Origin: Kineosporia babensis
GTDB lineage: Bacteria; Actinomycetota; Actinomycetes; Actinomycetales; Kineosporiaceae
Length of the DNA stretch: 64,000 bases
Direction: 5' to 3'
Assembly (NCBI RefSeq): GCF_021129305.1
Contig: NZ_JAJOMB010000017.1
Location: 124,001 to 188,000, forward strand
Shown here piece by piece: positions 31,580 to 40,300 of the stretch; positions within the stretch are counted from its first letter, which is position 1; each line of letters starts with the position of its first letter. The position numbers were made by a program, and so were the translations under genes. The notes beneath the pieces are model-generated. The model saw only the letters and a program-made list of their open reading frames with translations, ran no database searches and was not told the origin of the DNA.

Positions 31580-33947
31580 CAGCCAGTTCACCGCACAGAG
31601 CTCGGGCGGTGGACCGGATCCGAGCCTCGGTGAGCTGGACGAACTCAGCGGCCGGACCGGCCGGCAGCGGGCTGTCCTTGGCCGTGACCCGGGCCAGCCG
31701 GCCGTCGTAGCCCTCCTCCAGCACCGCGGTCACGATGCTCTCGGATATCCCCCCGGTGCGCCGGGTCTCGTCCACGATCAGCAGGTTCTTGGTGGCCGAG
31801 GCCGCGCTCATCAGGTCGGCGACCGGCAAGGGCGCCAGCCAGCACAGGTCCACCACCCGGCAGCCCACGCCCTCGTCCTCCAATTGGGCCGCCACCCGCA
31901 GCGCCATCCGCAGCCCGTTGCCGTAGGCCGCGATGGTCAGGTCCGTACCGGTCCCGTGCACCACCGCGCGGCCGATCGCCAGGTGCTGGGCACCCCACTG
32001 CGCGGGCTCGGGGTAGGGCGCCAGCCAGCCGTCGTCACCATCCACAGCCAGGTCACGCTGGTGGTAAAGGGCTACCGGCTCGAGCATCACGCTGATCGTG
32101 CCGTCCGCCTCAGCTGCGGCCAGGCAGGTGCGCAGCAGGGCCGGAGCCTGGGCCGGATGAGCTGCGCAGGCGATCACCAGGCCGGGGATGTCACGCAGCC
32201 CACCGAGCGTGTTGTCCACCGTCACCGCGCCACCGAAACCGCTGTGATAGCCCAGTCCAGGCACCCGCAGGACCATCGGATTGCGGAACGCGTTGCCGCT
32301 GCTGAAGGCCAGCGTGGCGGCCTCGGTCCGCAGCAGTTCCTCGGCCGCGTGCAGGTCGTCCAGACCGAGCTCGGCGATCGGCAGCAACCCGCTGACCGCC
32401 GCGCCCATGGCCAGTCCGAGGATCGAACGGGCATCGGGCGTGGTGTCGGTGACCTGCCCGGGGCCCAGCCGTTTCTGCAGGCCCCGGGTGACTCCGTGCA
32501 GACCGCCGGCCCGGGCCACGTCGCGGCCCATCACCACAACTGCGGGATGCGCGATCGCCGCGTCGAGCAGGGCGCGGTTGATGCTCTCGGCCAGGGTCAG
32601 CGGCCCTTCGGTCTCGGGCCGGCCGGCGGAGAAGACGCTCTGGCGCTGGTCGGCCAAAGGCTCACGGGCCGCGGCCATGCCGACCACGGCCGGGCGACGC
32701 GGGGCGAGCGAGGCCATCACCTCGGCCGCGCTCTTCGGCCGGACTCGTTGCTGGGTAGCGTCTTCCAGAGCCGAGGCGACCCGGTCGCGCAGGTTCAGCA
32801 GCCGCCGGCCCACCTCCTCGCCGTTCATCGCCTCGTGCCGCACCAGCGCGTTCATCGTGGCCACGAGCGGATCGCGGGCCAGGTCGGCGGCGATCCGGCC
32901 GGGCCTGCGGTAGCCGGACTCGTCGTCCGCCCCGCTGTGCCCGCCGATCCGTACACACGACAAGTGCAATAACACCGGACGTCGGTGGGCACGGGCGGTC
33001 TCGACCGCGCGCCGGGCGGTCTGGAACAGGGCGGAGGCATCACCCGCCGAGTCGGCGGAGAAGTACCGCAGACCCTCGCGGGAGCCGAACATCGAGCGGA
33101 TCCAGCCGGGCGGGCCGGAGGTGGAAAACCCGAGACCGTTGTCTTCGCAGACCAGGAGCAGGGGTAGCGGCACACCCTGACGGGACGCCCACAACGCCGA
33201 GTTGATCGCGCCCTGGGCGGTGCTGTGACCGGCCGTACCGTCGCCGAAGCTGGCCACCGCCACAGCATCGGCCGGCCAGTTCAGCCTTCCGCTGCTCATC
33301 CGGCTGCGATCGCGGGGCTGGCGGCCGATGGCCCAGGCCAGGCCGAGTGCCCGGGGTAGGTGACCGGCCACCGTGGAGGGCGAGGGCAGCACCGCGACCT
33401 CAGCATGCGCGGGGGTAGCGCGGCGACCCCCACCTGCAGGCTGTTCCACGCTGCCGGCCAGGCCCCGGGCCACGGCGGAGATGCCGTCTTCCAGCCCGGC
33501 CGAAGCCAGACGGGCCAGGTAGAAAGCGGTGGAACGGTGATGCAGCACCGCGGGGTCGTTGCTGCGCAGGGCCAGGGCCACGGCGGCGTTGCCCTCGTGC
33601 CCGGCCGAGGCCACGGTGTGACTGCCCAGCCCGGCGGCCGCCATCCGGCGCGCGGCCACGTCCAGCCAGCGGCTGGCCGCCTGGGCCTCGAACAGGTCGA
33701 TCAGATCGGCCCGCAACGCCTCGACCGGCGCATCCTCGTCGGTGCCGTCGACCGGGACCATCACGTCCGAGGCCTCGTCGGTGGTCTCGGACGTCGCCTC
33801 CCCCGCGACGACCTCGGACAGCTCACCCCGGGCCAGCCGCTCCAGCACCGGCCCAAGGTGATCGACCAGCTCAGACCCGGGCCCGGGCTCGCCCAGGTCC
33901 GTCAGCGTCAGGGTCGGGGCGTCCTCAGCGGACCGTGGGTGCTTCAC
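31572..33947 (-). CDS. Fused alpha-beta E1 thiamine-diphosphate dehydrogenase
   Basis: 791-aa single-chain 2-oxoacid dehydrogenase E1. The N-terminal half is E1-alpha-like, with the thiamine diphosphate motif FGDGTAGHSTAQGAINSAL and VCEDNGLGFS. The C-terminal half is E1-beta-like: PLTLAESINRALLDAAIA, VMGRDVARAGGLHGVTRGLQ and LLIVDETRRTGGISE. The first ~75 residues are a variable acidic leader. The order resembles branched-chain 2-oxoisovalerate or Vorin-type fused E1s, again with no E2/E3 nearby. The N-terminus overlaps the rhodanese gene by 23 nt and the C-terminus overlaps the NYN-like gene, so the three are one operon. The family is clear; the substrate is not. Confidence 0.82.
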   Translation of the reverse strand: MKHPRSAEDAPTLTLTDLGEPGPGSELVDHLGPVLERLARGELSEVVAGEATSETTDEASDVMVPVDGTDEDAPVEALRADLIDLFEAQAASRWLDVAARRMAAAGLGSHTVASAGHEGNAAVALALRSNDPAVLHHRSTAFYLARLASAGLEDGISAVARGLAGSVEQPAGGGRRATPAHAEVAVLPSPSTVAGHLPRALGLAWAIGRQPRDRSRMSSGRLNWPADAVAVASFGDGTAGHSTAQGAINSALWASRQGVPLPLLLVCEDNGLGFSTSGPPGWIRSMFGSREGLRYFSADSAGDASALFQTARRAVETARAHRRPVLLHLSCVRIGGHSGADDESGYRRPGRIAADLARDPLVATMNALVRHEAMNGEEVGRRLLNLRDRVASALEDATQQRVRPKSAAEVMASLAPRRPAVVGMAAAREPLADQRQSVFSAGRPETEGPLTLAESINRALLDAAIAHPAVVVMGRDVARAGGLHGVTRGLQKRLGPGQVTDTTPDARSILGLAMGAAVSGLLPIAELGLDDLHAAEELLRTEAATLAFSSGNAFRNPMVLRVPGLGYHSGFGGAVTVDNTLGGLRDIPGLVIACAAHPAQAPALLRTCLAAAEADGTISVMLEPVALYHQRDLAVDGDDGWLAPYPEPAQWGAQHLAIGRAVVHGTGTDLTIAAYGNGLRMALRVAAQLEDEGVGCRVVDLCWLAPLPVADLMSAASATKNLLIVDETRRTGGISESIVTAVLEEGYDGRLARVTAKDSPLPAGPAAEFVQLTEARIRSTARALCGELADA

Positions 33948-34263
33948 CGGTCTCGCTCACCATCTCGCGGCCGACCGCCTGCCAGGCACCCATGCCACCG
34001 TCGACGTTCACCGCGTCGAAGCCGTTCTGCCCGAGCCAGGCCACCGCCCGGGCGGAGCGGCCGCCGGACCGGCAGATCACGTACACCTGGCCGTCCGGGC
34101 CCTCGGGCAGTTCGCCGGTGCGGGCCGGCAGTTCCATCAGCGGGATGTGGACCGCGCCGTCGACGTGACCGGCTTCCCACTCGTCGGGCTCACGCACATC
34201 AAGGATCGCGGCCTCGGCGGGCACCTGGGCGGGGTCCACCGAGGGGACCTGCGGCGGGAACAT
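33925..34263 (-). CDS. Rhodanese-like domain protein
   Basis: 112-aa single-domain rhodanese: ILDVREPDEWEAGHVDGAVH is the CH2-A motif and the active-site loop is CRSGGR (Cys ~69) followed by SARAVAWLGQNGFD. It would transfer sulfane sulfur from thiosulfate or persulfide donors to a nucleophilic acceptor in the cytosol. ATG 34263 has GGAGG 7 nt upstream. First gene of the operon with the fused E1, which it overlaps by 23 nt; the functional link (for example lipoyl or thiamine sulfur) is only a guess. Confidence 0.85.
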   Translation of the reverse strand: MFPPQVPSVDPAQVPAEAAILDVREPDEWEAGHVDGAVHIPLMELPARTGELPEGPDGQVYVICRSGGRSARAVAWLGQNGFDAVNVDGGMGAWQAVGREMVSETGEAPTVR

Positions 34264-34535
34264 GCAACAACCTCCGGGGGGATGATCGGGTTCCTCCATC
34301 CTCGCAGGCGCCCGCGAGCGACCGGACATCTGCGGCGGCCTGTCGCCGGTGCGGCGGATCCGGTTCTCGGCAGATCGGAGCCGGCTCTCGGCAGAACAGA
34401 CGAGCAAAACGGGCAAAGCCCGGCGGGAACCCTCTGGACACCGACCGCGTCCAAACTGATGCCGCATCACCGGCACGACACTCCGCAACCCCCGCGACAC
34501 CACGCGTACCGGCCTCCGCACGAAAGGATGAGACC

Positions 34536-35003
34536 GTGAACCACCGATCTTCGCGTCGCCCCTGGCTCGCCGCCCTCTCGCTGGGCGCGGTCGTCGCCCT
34601 GAGCGCCTGCGGCGGCAGCTCCTCCGACGGGTCGGTGACCCCGCAGGACGCCACCGCGGACCCGGGCGCCCAGACCGCCGAGGGCACCGAGCTGAGCATC
34701 GAGGTGACCGACGGCGAGAGCACCACCTGGCAACTGTCCTGTGATCCGGCCGGCGGCGACCACCCCGATGCCAAGGCCGCCTGCGCCGCGCTGGCCGAGC
34801 ACGGCGCCAAGGCGCTGCCGGCCACCGGCCCGGACACCGTGTGCACGCAGATCTTCGGGGGCGAGCAGACCGCAGTTGTCACCGGCTCGTGGCAAGGGAG
34901 GGCGGTCGAGGCGACCTTCAGCCGCCAGGACGGCTGTGAGATCTCCCGCTGGGACGCCCTCGCCCCGCTGCTGCCGAAGGTCTCCGCCGAGAGCGCCCAG
35001 TAG
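34536..35003 (+). CDS. SSI-family (subtilisin inhibitor-like) lipoprotein
   Basis: 155-aa predicted lipoprotein. The signal peptide ends in a lipobox LSAC (Cys ~24), followed by a Ser/Thr/Asp-rich linker and a domain with the SSI (MEROPS I16) pattern: WQLSCDPAGGDHPDAKAACA, then TVCTQIFGGEQTAVVTGSWQ and FSRQDGCEISRWDAL. Four cysteines are placed as in Streptomyces subtilisin inhibitors. The P1 reactive loop lies near the Cys of the DGCEI region. GTG 34536 with GAAAGGA 7 nt upstream. It sits directly upstream of two secreted S55-like serine protease homologues, which may be its targets or partners. Confidence 0.75.
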   Translation: MNHRSSRRPWLAALSLGAVVALSACGGSSSDGSVTPQDATADPGAQTAEGTELSIEVTDGESTTWQLSCDPAGGDHPDAKAACAALAEHGAKALPATGPDTVCTQIFGGEQTAVVTGSWQGRAVEATFSRQDGCEISRWDALAPLLPKVSAESAQ

Positions 35004-35271
35004 CCCGTCCGGATCGCGAGCTCGCCTGGTACGCCGGGGAGAACGACGCCCCCGTGAGGCACCGGTGATCGGTGTGAAGATCGCAAAACCGGTGTGCATC
35101 AGACGAAACCGCACACAAGACGTCCGAAAGGGGTGTTTTCCAGCCGCTTCCCAGGGCTTATGGTGGCGCTCACAACTGGGGGGTTGTTCGGATCTGCCGG
35201 GTCCGGGGGCGACTGCTCAGGCGTCGGCCGGCACGCTCGTGCCCGCCGGATCCCGATCAAGTGGGGGCACC

Positions 35272-37005
35272 ATGACCAGGTCCCGTGCGGCCTGTGGGTT
35301 CATCACGACCGCGGCCGTCTCAGGTCTGCTCGTCGCACTTCCCGCAACATCCTCGTCCGCGGCGGCAACGGACTGCCCGACGGTGTTCCCCACCGCCGAC
35401 GCGGTCGACGGAGTCACCGGCACCGGCTACACGGTCGAGCGCGGCACCACCGCCGACGAGTTCAGCGCCAAGGTGCTCGGCCGGATCACCGACGGGATCG
35501 CTCCTGGGGTGGACATGATCATGGCCGAACTGGACTCCCCGGCGCTTGAGCGGGCAGGCGGGGTCTGGGGCGGGATGTCCGGCTCGCCGGTGTACGCCGC
35601 GGACGGCAAGCTGATCGGCTCGGTCTCCTACGGTCTGGCGGCATCCTCCAAGATCGCCGGCATCACCCCGGCCGAGGACCTGATGGCCCTGCGCGACAGC
35701 AGCACTGGGAGGCCCACGATCTCGGTCTCGCAGCAGAAGGCGGCCCGGATCGCCAAGACCGGTGAGGCCTCGAAGACGCTGGCGGCCAAGGGATTCGAGC
35801 GACTGCCGGTGCCGGTGAGCGCCTCCGGCATCGCCAAGAAGAACACCAAGCGCTACCTCAGCGGGATCGCCAAGAGCAGCGGCCTGGCGGTACGCAGCGG
35901 CGGCTCGAAGATCAGCACCAAGGCCGAGTCCTCGCCCAGCGAGATCTTCGCCGGGTCCAACTACACGGCCGCCCTCTCGTACGGTGACGTCTCGCTGACC
36001 GGCCTGGGCACCACCACCTACGTCTGCGACGGCACCGCGGTCGCCTTCGGCCACCCGTTCCTCTCGGCCGGCCGGGCCGAGTTCTCGGTGCACCCGGCCA
36101 CCGCGGTGTACGTGCAGGCCGACCCGGTGTTCGGGCCGTTCAAGGTGGGCAACCCCGGCGGCGTGGTCGGCACGGTCACCCGGGACAACACGGTCGGCCT
36201 GCGCAGCACCCTGGGTCAGGCCCCGAAGCACGACTTCCCGATCACCACCTCGCTGGTCAACGAGGAGGGCAAGACGGTCAAGGGGAGCACCGTGGGGGTG
36301 TACCAGGCCTACGTCGCCGACATCGCCGCGCTGCACCTGCAGAGCGCGGTGATCAAGGCGAACGGCGCCCAGGGGGCCGGTTCGGCCGAGGTGAAGATCA
36401 CCGTCACCGGCACCCGGGCCGGCGGCAAGAAGTTCTCGCTCAGCCACAGCGACCACTTCGCCGACTCGCTGGACGTCAGCTACCCCACCGCCGACAGCCT
36501 CTACTTCCTGCTGCTGCCGCTGGTGGAGCAGTCGTTCGAGGACGTGAAGATCACCGGGGTGAAGATCACCGGCAAGGTCACCACCGACATCGAGAAGTAC
36601 CGGGTGGCCAAGGTGGAGACCAAGAAGAAGGGCAAGTGGGTGAAGCTGACGAGCACGCAGAGCGTCTCGTCCGGGGCGACGATCCCGCTGCGCGCCACCC
36701 TGACCGCCTACCGCAGCACCAAGCAGGTCACCGTGCCGCTCACCGTGCGGGTGCCGAAGAAGAGCAGCGGATACACCGGCGCGCTGACGATTTCGGACGG
36801 CCTCAGTGCCCTGCCGGCCACCCGGGAACCGAACTCGCTGAACGGTCTGCTGAACCAACTGCGCAACACTCCCTCCAGTGATTCGGTGATCAGCCAGGTC
36901 GACCTGGACACCCCGACCGGCGGCGTACTCAGCAGCACCCGGAAGACGAAACTGGACGCGGCGGTGAGCCCGTACCTGAAGCTCGCCTCGATCACGGTGA
37001 AGTAG
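35272..37005 (+). CDS. Secreted SpoIVB/S55-like serine protease homologue A
   Basis: 577-aa secreted protein: signal peptide (residues 1-32, ending SSAAA), then the S55-like region GTGYTVERGTTADEF, VLGRITDG, RAGGVWGGMSGSPVY with G-x-S-G Ser103, and IGSVSYGLAASSKIAGITP. A conserved His261 lies later in AFGHPFLSAG. The C-terminal ~200 residues are beta-rich without a recognised domain. In SpoIVB the catalytic His precedes the Ser; here the order is Ser then His, so the fold may be permuted or the activity lost. It pairs with a 605-aa paralogue downstream. ATG with GTGGGGG just upstream. Confidence 0.75.
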   Translation: MTRSRAACGFITTAAVSGLLVALPATSSSAAATDCPTVFPTADAVDGVTGTGYTVERGTTADEFSAKVLGRITDGIAPGVDMIMAELDSPALERAGGVWGGMSGSPVYAADGKLIGSVSYGLAASSKIAGITPAEDLMALRDSSTGRPTISVSQQKAARIAKTGEASKTLAAKGFERLPVPVSASGIAKKNTKRYLSGIAKSSGLAVRSGGSKISTKAESSPSEIFAGSNYTAALSYGDVSLTGLGTTTYVCDGTAVAFGHPFLSAGRAEFSVHPATAVYVQADPVFGPFKVGNPGGVVGTVTRDNTVGLRSTLGQAPKHDFPITTSLVNEEGKTVKGSTVGVYQAYVADIAALHLQSAVIKANGAQGAGSAEVKITVTGTRAGGKKFSLSHSDHFADSLDVSYPTADSLYFLLLPLVEQSFEDVKITGVKITGKVTTDIEKYRVAKVETKKKGKWVKLTSTQSVSSGATIPLRATLTAYRSTKQVTVPLTVRVPKKSSGYTGALTISDGLSALPATREPNSLNGLLNQLRNTPSSDSVISQVDLDTPTGGVLSSTRKTKLDAAVSPYLKLASITVK

Positions 37006-37016
37006 CGCCTAGCACG

Positions 37017-37053
37017 AAAAGGGCTCCCGTTCCGGCAGAACGGGAGCCCTTTT
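37017..37053 (+). terminator. Intrinsic terminator after S55-like gene A
   Basis: AAAAGGGCTCCCGTTC pairs perfectly with GAACGGGAGCCCTTTT around CGGCA and is followed by CGTTTGT. A strong, nearly symmetric terminator that separates the two paralogues. Confidence 0.9.
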
Positions 37054-37333
37054 CGTTTGTCCCCATCAGAATCAGCATTTACCACAGGTCCCCAGCCGCC
37101 GGGCCACAACGCCCCCATGTTCACCTTCTGGTTGCGCGTCCGTGCGCAAAACCCGTAACACGCAATTAAAACAACCGTCACGACACCGAAAGCTACCCAC
37201 CAATAACACTTTCCGAAGCCCTATGGTGAACCCGCACCCGAAGAACCCGAACCGGATACCACCGGGCGGATCTCGGGCCTGTCTGCCGGTCACACATCCG
37301 TGCCGGCAGCTCGGACAAGTGAGTGGGGGCTCA

Positions 37334-39151
37334 ATGTCCAGAACTCGTACGGCAAGTGCCATGGTCGCCGGAGTGGCCGTATCCGGTCTTCTGGTCGGCG
37401 TTCCGGCACTGAACTCCTCGGCCGCCAACAAGGCCGCGACCGCATGCCCGGAGGCGCTCCCGACGGACAAGGCCGTCGACGGGCTGAAGGGCACCGGCTA
37501 CACGGTCGAAAAGGGCAACAAGGCCGACCCGTTCAGCGCCGTGGTGCTGGGCCGGATCACCGACGGCATCCAGCCGGGTACCGACATGATCATCGCTGAC
37601 CTCGACTCGCCGGCCCTGACCCGGGCGGGCGGGGTGTGGAGCGGGATGTCCGGTTCCCCGGTCTACACCGCCGACAAGAAGCTGATCGGCTCGGTCTCGT
37701 ACACCCTGATCGCCGGGAACACGAACATTGCCGGCATCACCCCGGCCGCCGACATGCTGGCCCTGCGCAACGACCCGTCGGAGAACGCCCGCCGGGCCGG
37801 GTCGGGCACCGAGGCGAACGAGAAGGTGGCGGTCTCGGCCGCGCTCGCCGCCCGGATCGCCAAGACCGGCGAGGCCACCAGTGCCGAGGCCCTGAAGGGT
37901 TTCCGGACGGTCTCCACTCCGCTCAGCGTCACCGGAGTGGCCAAGACCAAGAAGGAGAACAAGTTCCTCAAGCAGCTCGAGGACAAGAGCGGCGTGCCGG
38001 TCAAGACCAGCACCGGCTCGAGCGCGGGCACCAAGGCCGACTCCTCGCCCAACGAGATCTTCGCCGGCTCGAACTACGTGGCGGCGATGTCCTACGGCGA
38101 CATCACCGCGGGCGGGGTCGGCACCACCACGTTCGTCTGCGACGACACCGCGGTCGCGTGGGGTCACCCGTTCCTGTCCAACGGCCCGGTCGGCTACAGC
38201 ATGCACCCGGCCCAGGCCCTGTTCATCCAGCCGGACCCGTCGTTCAGCGCGTTCAAGGTGGCCAACCCGGGCGGAGTGGTCGGCACCGTCACCTGGGACG
38301 GCACGGTGGGCCTGCGTGGCACCCTGGGAGAGAAGCCGGACTACCAGATCCCGGTCACCACGTCGCTGACCAACGACGCCGGTAAGAAGTTCTCGGGCAA
38401 GACGGTCTCGCTGTACGAGCCGTTCACCGCCGACTTCGCCGCTCTGCACGTACAGTCGGCCGTGATCAAGGCGCTGGGCGCCCAGTCGGCCGGCTCCTCC
38501 GAGGTGAAGATCACCATCAAGGGCACCCGGGCGGACGGCGAGAAGTTCAAGATCACCCACGAGAACTACTTCGCCGACACCTACGACGTCAGCTACCCGA
38601 CCGCCGACAAGGTCTGGTCGCTGGTGTACCCGCTGGTGAGCCAGCCGTACGAGGACCTGAAGATCACCGGGATCGACGTCAGCGGTGAGGTCTCGACCAA
38701 GATCAACCAGTTCAGCGTGAACAAGGTGGAGACCAAGGAAGGCAAGACGTGGGTACCCCTGAAGGACGTGGAGGTCTCGCCCGGCGCAACTCTGCCGGTG
38801 CGGGCCACGCTCAAGGGTTACCGCAGCTCTGACGAGAAGCGCACGCTGAACCTCAACCTCACGGTGCCGGAGGAGAGCACCAGCGGTTCCTCCGGCTGGC
38901 TGAGCGTCCAGGCCGGGGACAGCGACTGGTACTACGACGAGCAGAAGGCCGCAGAGGAGGGCGAGGACCCGGACGCCCTCGACGAGCTGATCGAGGAGCT
39001 CAACAACCTGCCGGCCGGTAACTCGGTGAGCAGCCAGCTCACCCTCTACAGCGAAGACGGCGAAGGGGAACCGCTGACCACCAGCCGCACCAAGGAAGTG
39101 GACGGCGCGGTCGCCTGGTACTACAACGAGTTCTCGGTCTCGGTGAAGTAA
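37334..39151 (+). CDS. Secreted SpoIVB/S55-like serine protease homologue B
   Basis: 605-aa paralogue of the preceding gene with the same architecture: signal peptide to about residue 32, GTGYTVEKGNKADPF, VLGRITDGIQPGTDM, RAGGVWSGMSGSPVY (Ser106 in G-x-S-G), IGSVSYTLIAG, and His278 in AWGHPFLSNG. It is ~28 residues longer, with extra residues after the second strand region and an acidic insertion near the C-terminus (EEGEDPDALDELIEEL). It has its own ~280-bp upstream region after a terminator, so it is separately transcribed. The region before the start repeats the other gene's pattern (AAGTG...GGGGGC then ATG). Confidence 0.75.
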   Translation: MSRTRTASAMVAGVAVSGLLVGVPALNSSAANKAATACPEALPTDKAVDGLKGTGYTVEKGNKADPFSAVVLGRITDGIQPGTDMIIADLDSPALTRAGGVWSGMSGSPVYTADKKLIGSVSYTLIAGNTNIAGITPAADMLALRNDPSENARRAGSGTEANEKVAVSAALAARIAKTGEATSAEALKGFRTVSTPLSVTGVAKTKKENKFLKQLEDKSGVPVKTSTGSSAGTKADSSPNEIFAGSNYVAAMSYGDITAGGVGTTTFVCDDTAVAWGHPFLSNGPVGYSMHPAQALFIQPDPSFSAFKVANPGGVVGTVTWDGTVGLRGTLGEKPDYQIPVTTSLTNDAGKKFSGKTVSLYEPFTADFAALHVQSAVIKALGAQSAGSSEVKITIKGTRADGEKFKITHENYFADTYDVSYPTADKVWSLVYPLVSQPYEDLKITGIDVSGEVSTKINQFSVNKVETKEGKTWVPLKDVEVSPGATLPVRATLKGYRSSDEKRTLNLNLTVPEESTSGSSGWLSVQAGDSDWYYDEQKAAEEGEDPDALDELIEELNNLPAGNSVSSQLTLYSEDGEGEPLTTSRTKEVDGAVAWYYNEFSVSVK

Positions 39152-39160
39152 CCGCCCAAA

Positions 39161-39200
39161 GCCGAAGCCCTCGTCCCGCGTTGCGGACGAGGGCTTCGGC
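39161..39200. terminator. Bidirectional terminator between S55-like gene B and fpg
   Basis: GCCGAAGCCCTCGTCC (39161-39176) pairs perfectly with GGACGAGGGCTTCGGC (39185-39200) around an 8-nt loop, between two convergent stops. Confidence 0.85.
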
Positions 39201-39211
39201 GCGTCTGAGCC

Positions 39212-40099
39212 CTATTTCAGCAGGCGCGACATCCGGCGGTCGGCCAGCACCTTGCCGCCGGTCTGGCAGGTGGCGCAGTACTGCAGCGAGGAGTCGGCGA
39301 ACGAGACCTCGCGCACCACATCGCCGCAGACCGGGCACTCCTGGCCGGTGCGGGCGTGCACCGCCAGACCGGCCCGCTTGGCGTCCTTCAGCTCCTTGGC
39401 CGGCTTGCCCGCGGCCGCCGCGACAGCCGTGCGCAGGGTGTTCTGCAGCGCCTCGTACAGGGTGCGGACCTGGTCCGGGTCGAGCTTGGCGGCCAGCGCG
39501 AACGGCGACATCCGGGCCGCGTGCAGCACCTCGTCGCTGTAGGCGTTACCCACGCCGGCGATCGTGCTCTGGTCCCGCAGCAGGCCCTTGATCTGCGCCC
39601 GCTGGCCCTTGAGGATCCCGGCGAAGACCTCCAGGGTGAAGGCCTCGGCCAGCGGATCGGGTCCCAGAGTGGCGATGCCGGGCACCTCGGACGGGTTCCG
39701 GGCCAGGTAGATCGCCAGCCGTTTCTTGGTGCCGGCCTCGGTCAGGTCGAAGCCGGGGGTGGACTCGTCGTCCGGGTCCTCGAGGTTCGGGGTGAAGCGC
39801 ACGCGCAGGGCCAGCGGGCTCTTGCCCGGCTTGAGCACGGTCTTCACCGCGGTGTCGTTCCAGCGCAGCCAGCCGCCCCGGGCCAGGTGGAAGATCAGGT
39901 GCAGGCCGTCCACGTCCAGGTCGATGAACTTGCCGTGCCGATGCACTCCGGTCACGCTCAGGCCGCTCAGGGCGGTAGGCGGCGGGTCGTAGGTCTTCAG
40001 CGCGCTGATCGCCCCGATTTCGACGCTGTCCACCGCCCGCCCCACCAGACGCTCACGCAGGAATCCGGTCAGGGCCTCGACCTCGGGCAGCTCAGGCAC
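39212..40099 (-). CDS. Fpg/Nei family DNA glycosylase
   Basis: 295-aa bifunctional DNA glycosylase/AP lyase for oxidised bases. The mature N-terminus PELPEVE gives the catalytic Pro and Glu, the conserved helix-two-turn-helix region contains GLLRDQSTIAGVGNAYSDE, and the C-terminal zinc finger is CPVCG...YCATCQTGGK. A Lys of the family appears in HRHGKFIDL. Length is normal. GTG start, preceded by a CATCCT box 7 nt upstream. Whether it acts as MutM or Nei-like cannot be decided from these motifs. Confidence 0.87.
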   Translation of the reverse strand: MPELPEVEALTGFLRERLVGRAVDSVEIGAISALKTYDPPPTALSGLSVTGVHRHGKFIDLDVDGLHLIFHLARGGWLRWNDTAVKTVLKPGKSPLALRVRFTPNLEDPDDESTPGFDLTEAGTKKRLAIYLARNPSEVPGIATLGPDPLAEAFTLEVFAGILKGQRAQIKGLLRDQSTIAGVGNAYSDEVLHAARMSPFALAAKLDPDQVRTLYEALQNTLRTAVAAAAGKPAKELKDAKRAGLAVHARTGQECPVCGDVVREVSFADSSLQYCATCQTGGKVLADRRMSRLLK

Positions 40100-40140
40100 G
40101 CTACCCAGGATGCCCCGCCACCCACTGCCTTGTCAGTGAT

Positions 40141-40236
40141 CGGTGCCCAGACGCGTCCGTAAGCAGTAGAACCAAAGGCGCCCGTAGACGTCCGCAAGCA
40201 GTAGGACCCAGGCGCCCCGAAGCGTCCGTGAGGCCC
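40141..40236. repeat. Imperfect ~35-bp direct repeats upstream of the two-component operon
   Basis: ACGCGTCCGTAAGCAGTAGA, then ~17 bp later ACGTCCGCAAGCAGTAGGA with the shared tail CC(A/C)AGGCGCCC, then a third partial unit GCGTCCGTGAGGCC. The spacing is about 35 bp. They lie between the fpg start and the Asp-tail gene; the function is not evident. Confidence 0.6.
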
Positions 40237-40238
40237 TA

Positions 40239-40277
40239 GATGAGAGGGCTCTCATCTTTCTCTCATCAGCTCTCCTA
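40239..40277 (+). promoter_or_regulatory. 11-bp-spaced direct repeats (OmpR-type operator candidate)
   Basis: TCTCATC occurs at 40250-40256 and 40261-40267, exactly one helical turn (11 bp) apart, with a weaker TCTCCTA at 40271 and an inverted copy GATGAGA at 40239. Tandem 11-bp repeats are the usual binding site of OmpR/PhoB-type regulators, and such a regulator is encoded at 42174-42842 in the operon that follows. Confidence 0.6.
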
Positions 40278-40300
40278 CGGGCTCCGGCAGGGTAAGTGCC

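Noticed and set aside
33360-34535. Long plus-strand extension ahead of the SSI-like gene
   Set aside because: It runs antisense through the E1 fusion and rhodanese genes; the lipoprotein signal and the GAAAGGA/GTG start at 34536 mark the true beginning.
35320-36858. 512-codon minus-strand frame
   Set aside because: Antisense to the S55-like gene with signal peptide and clear motifs; Arg/Asp/Gly/Val shadow composition.
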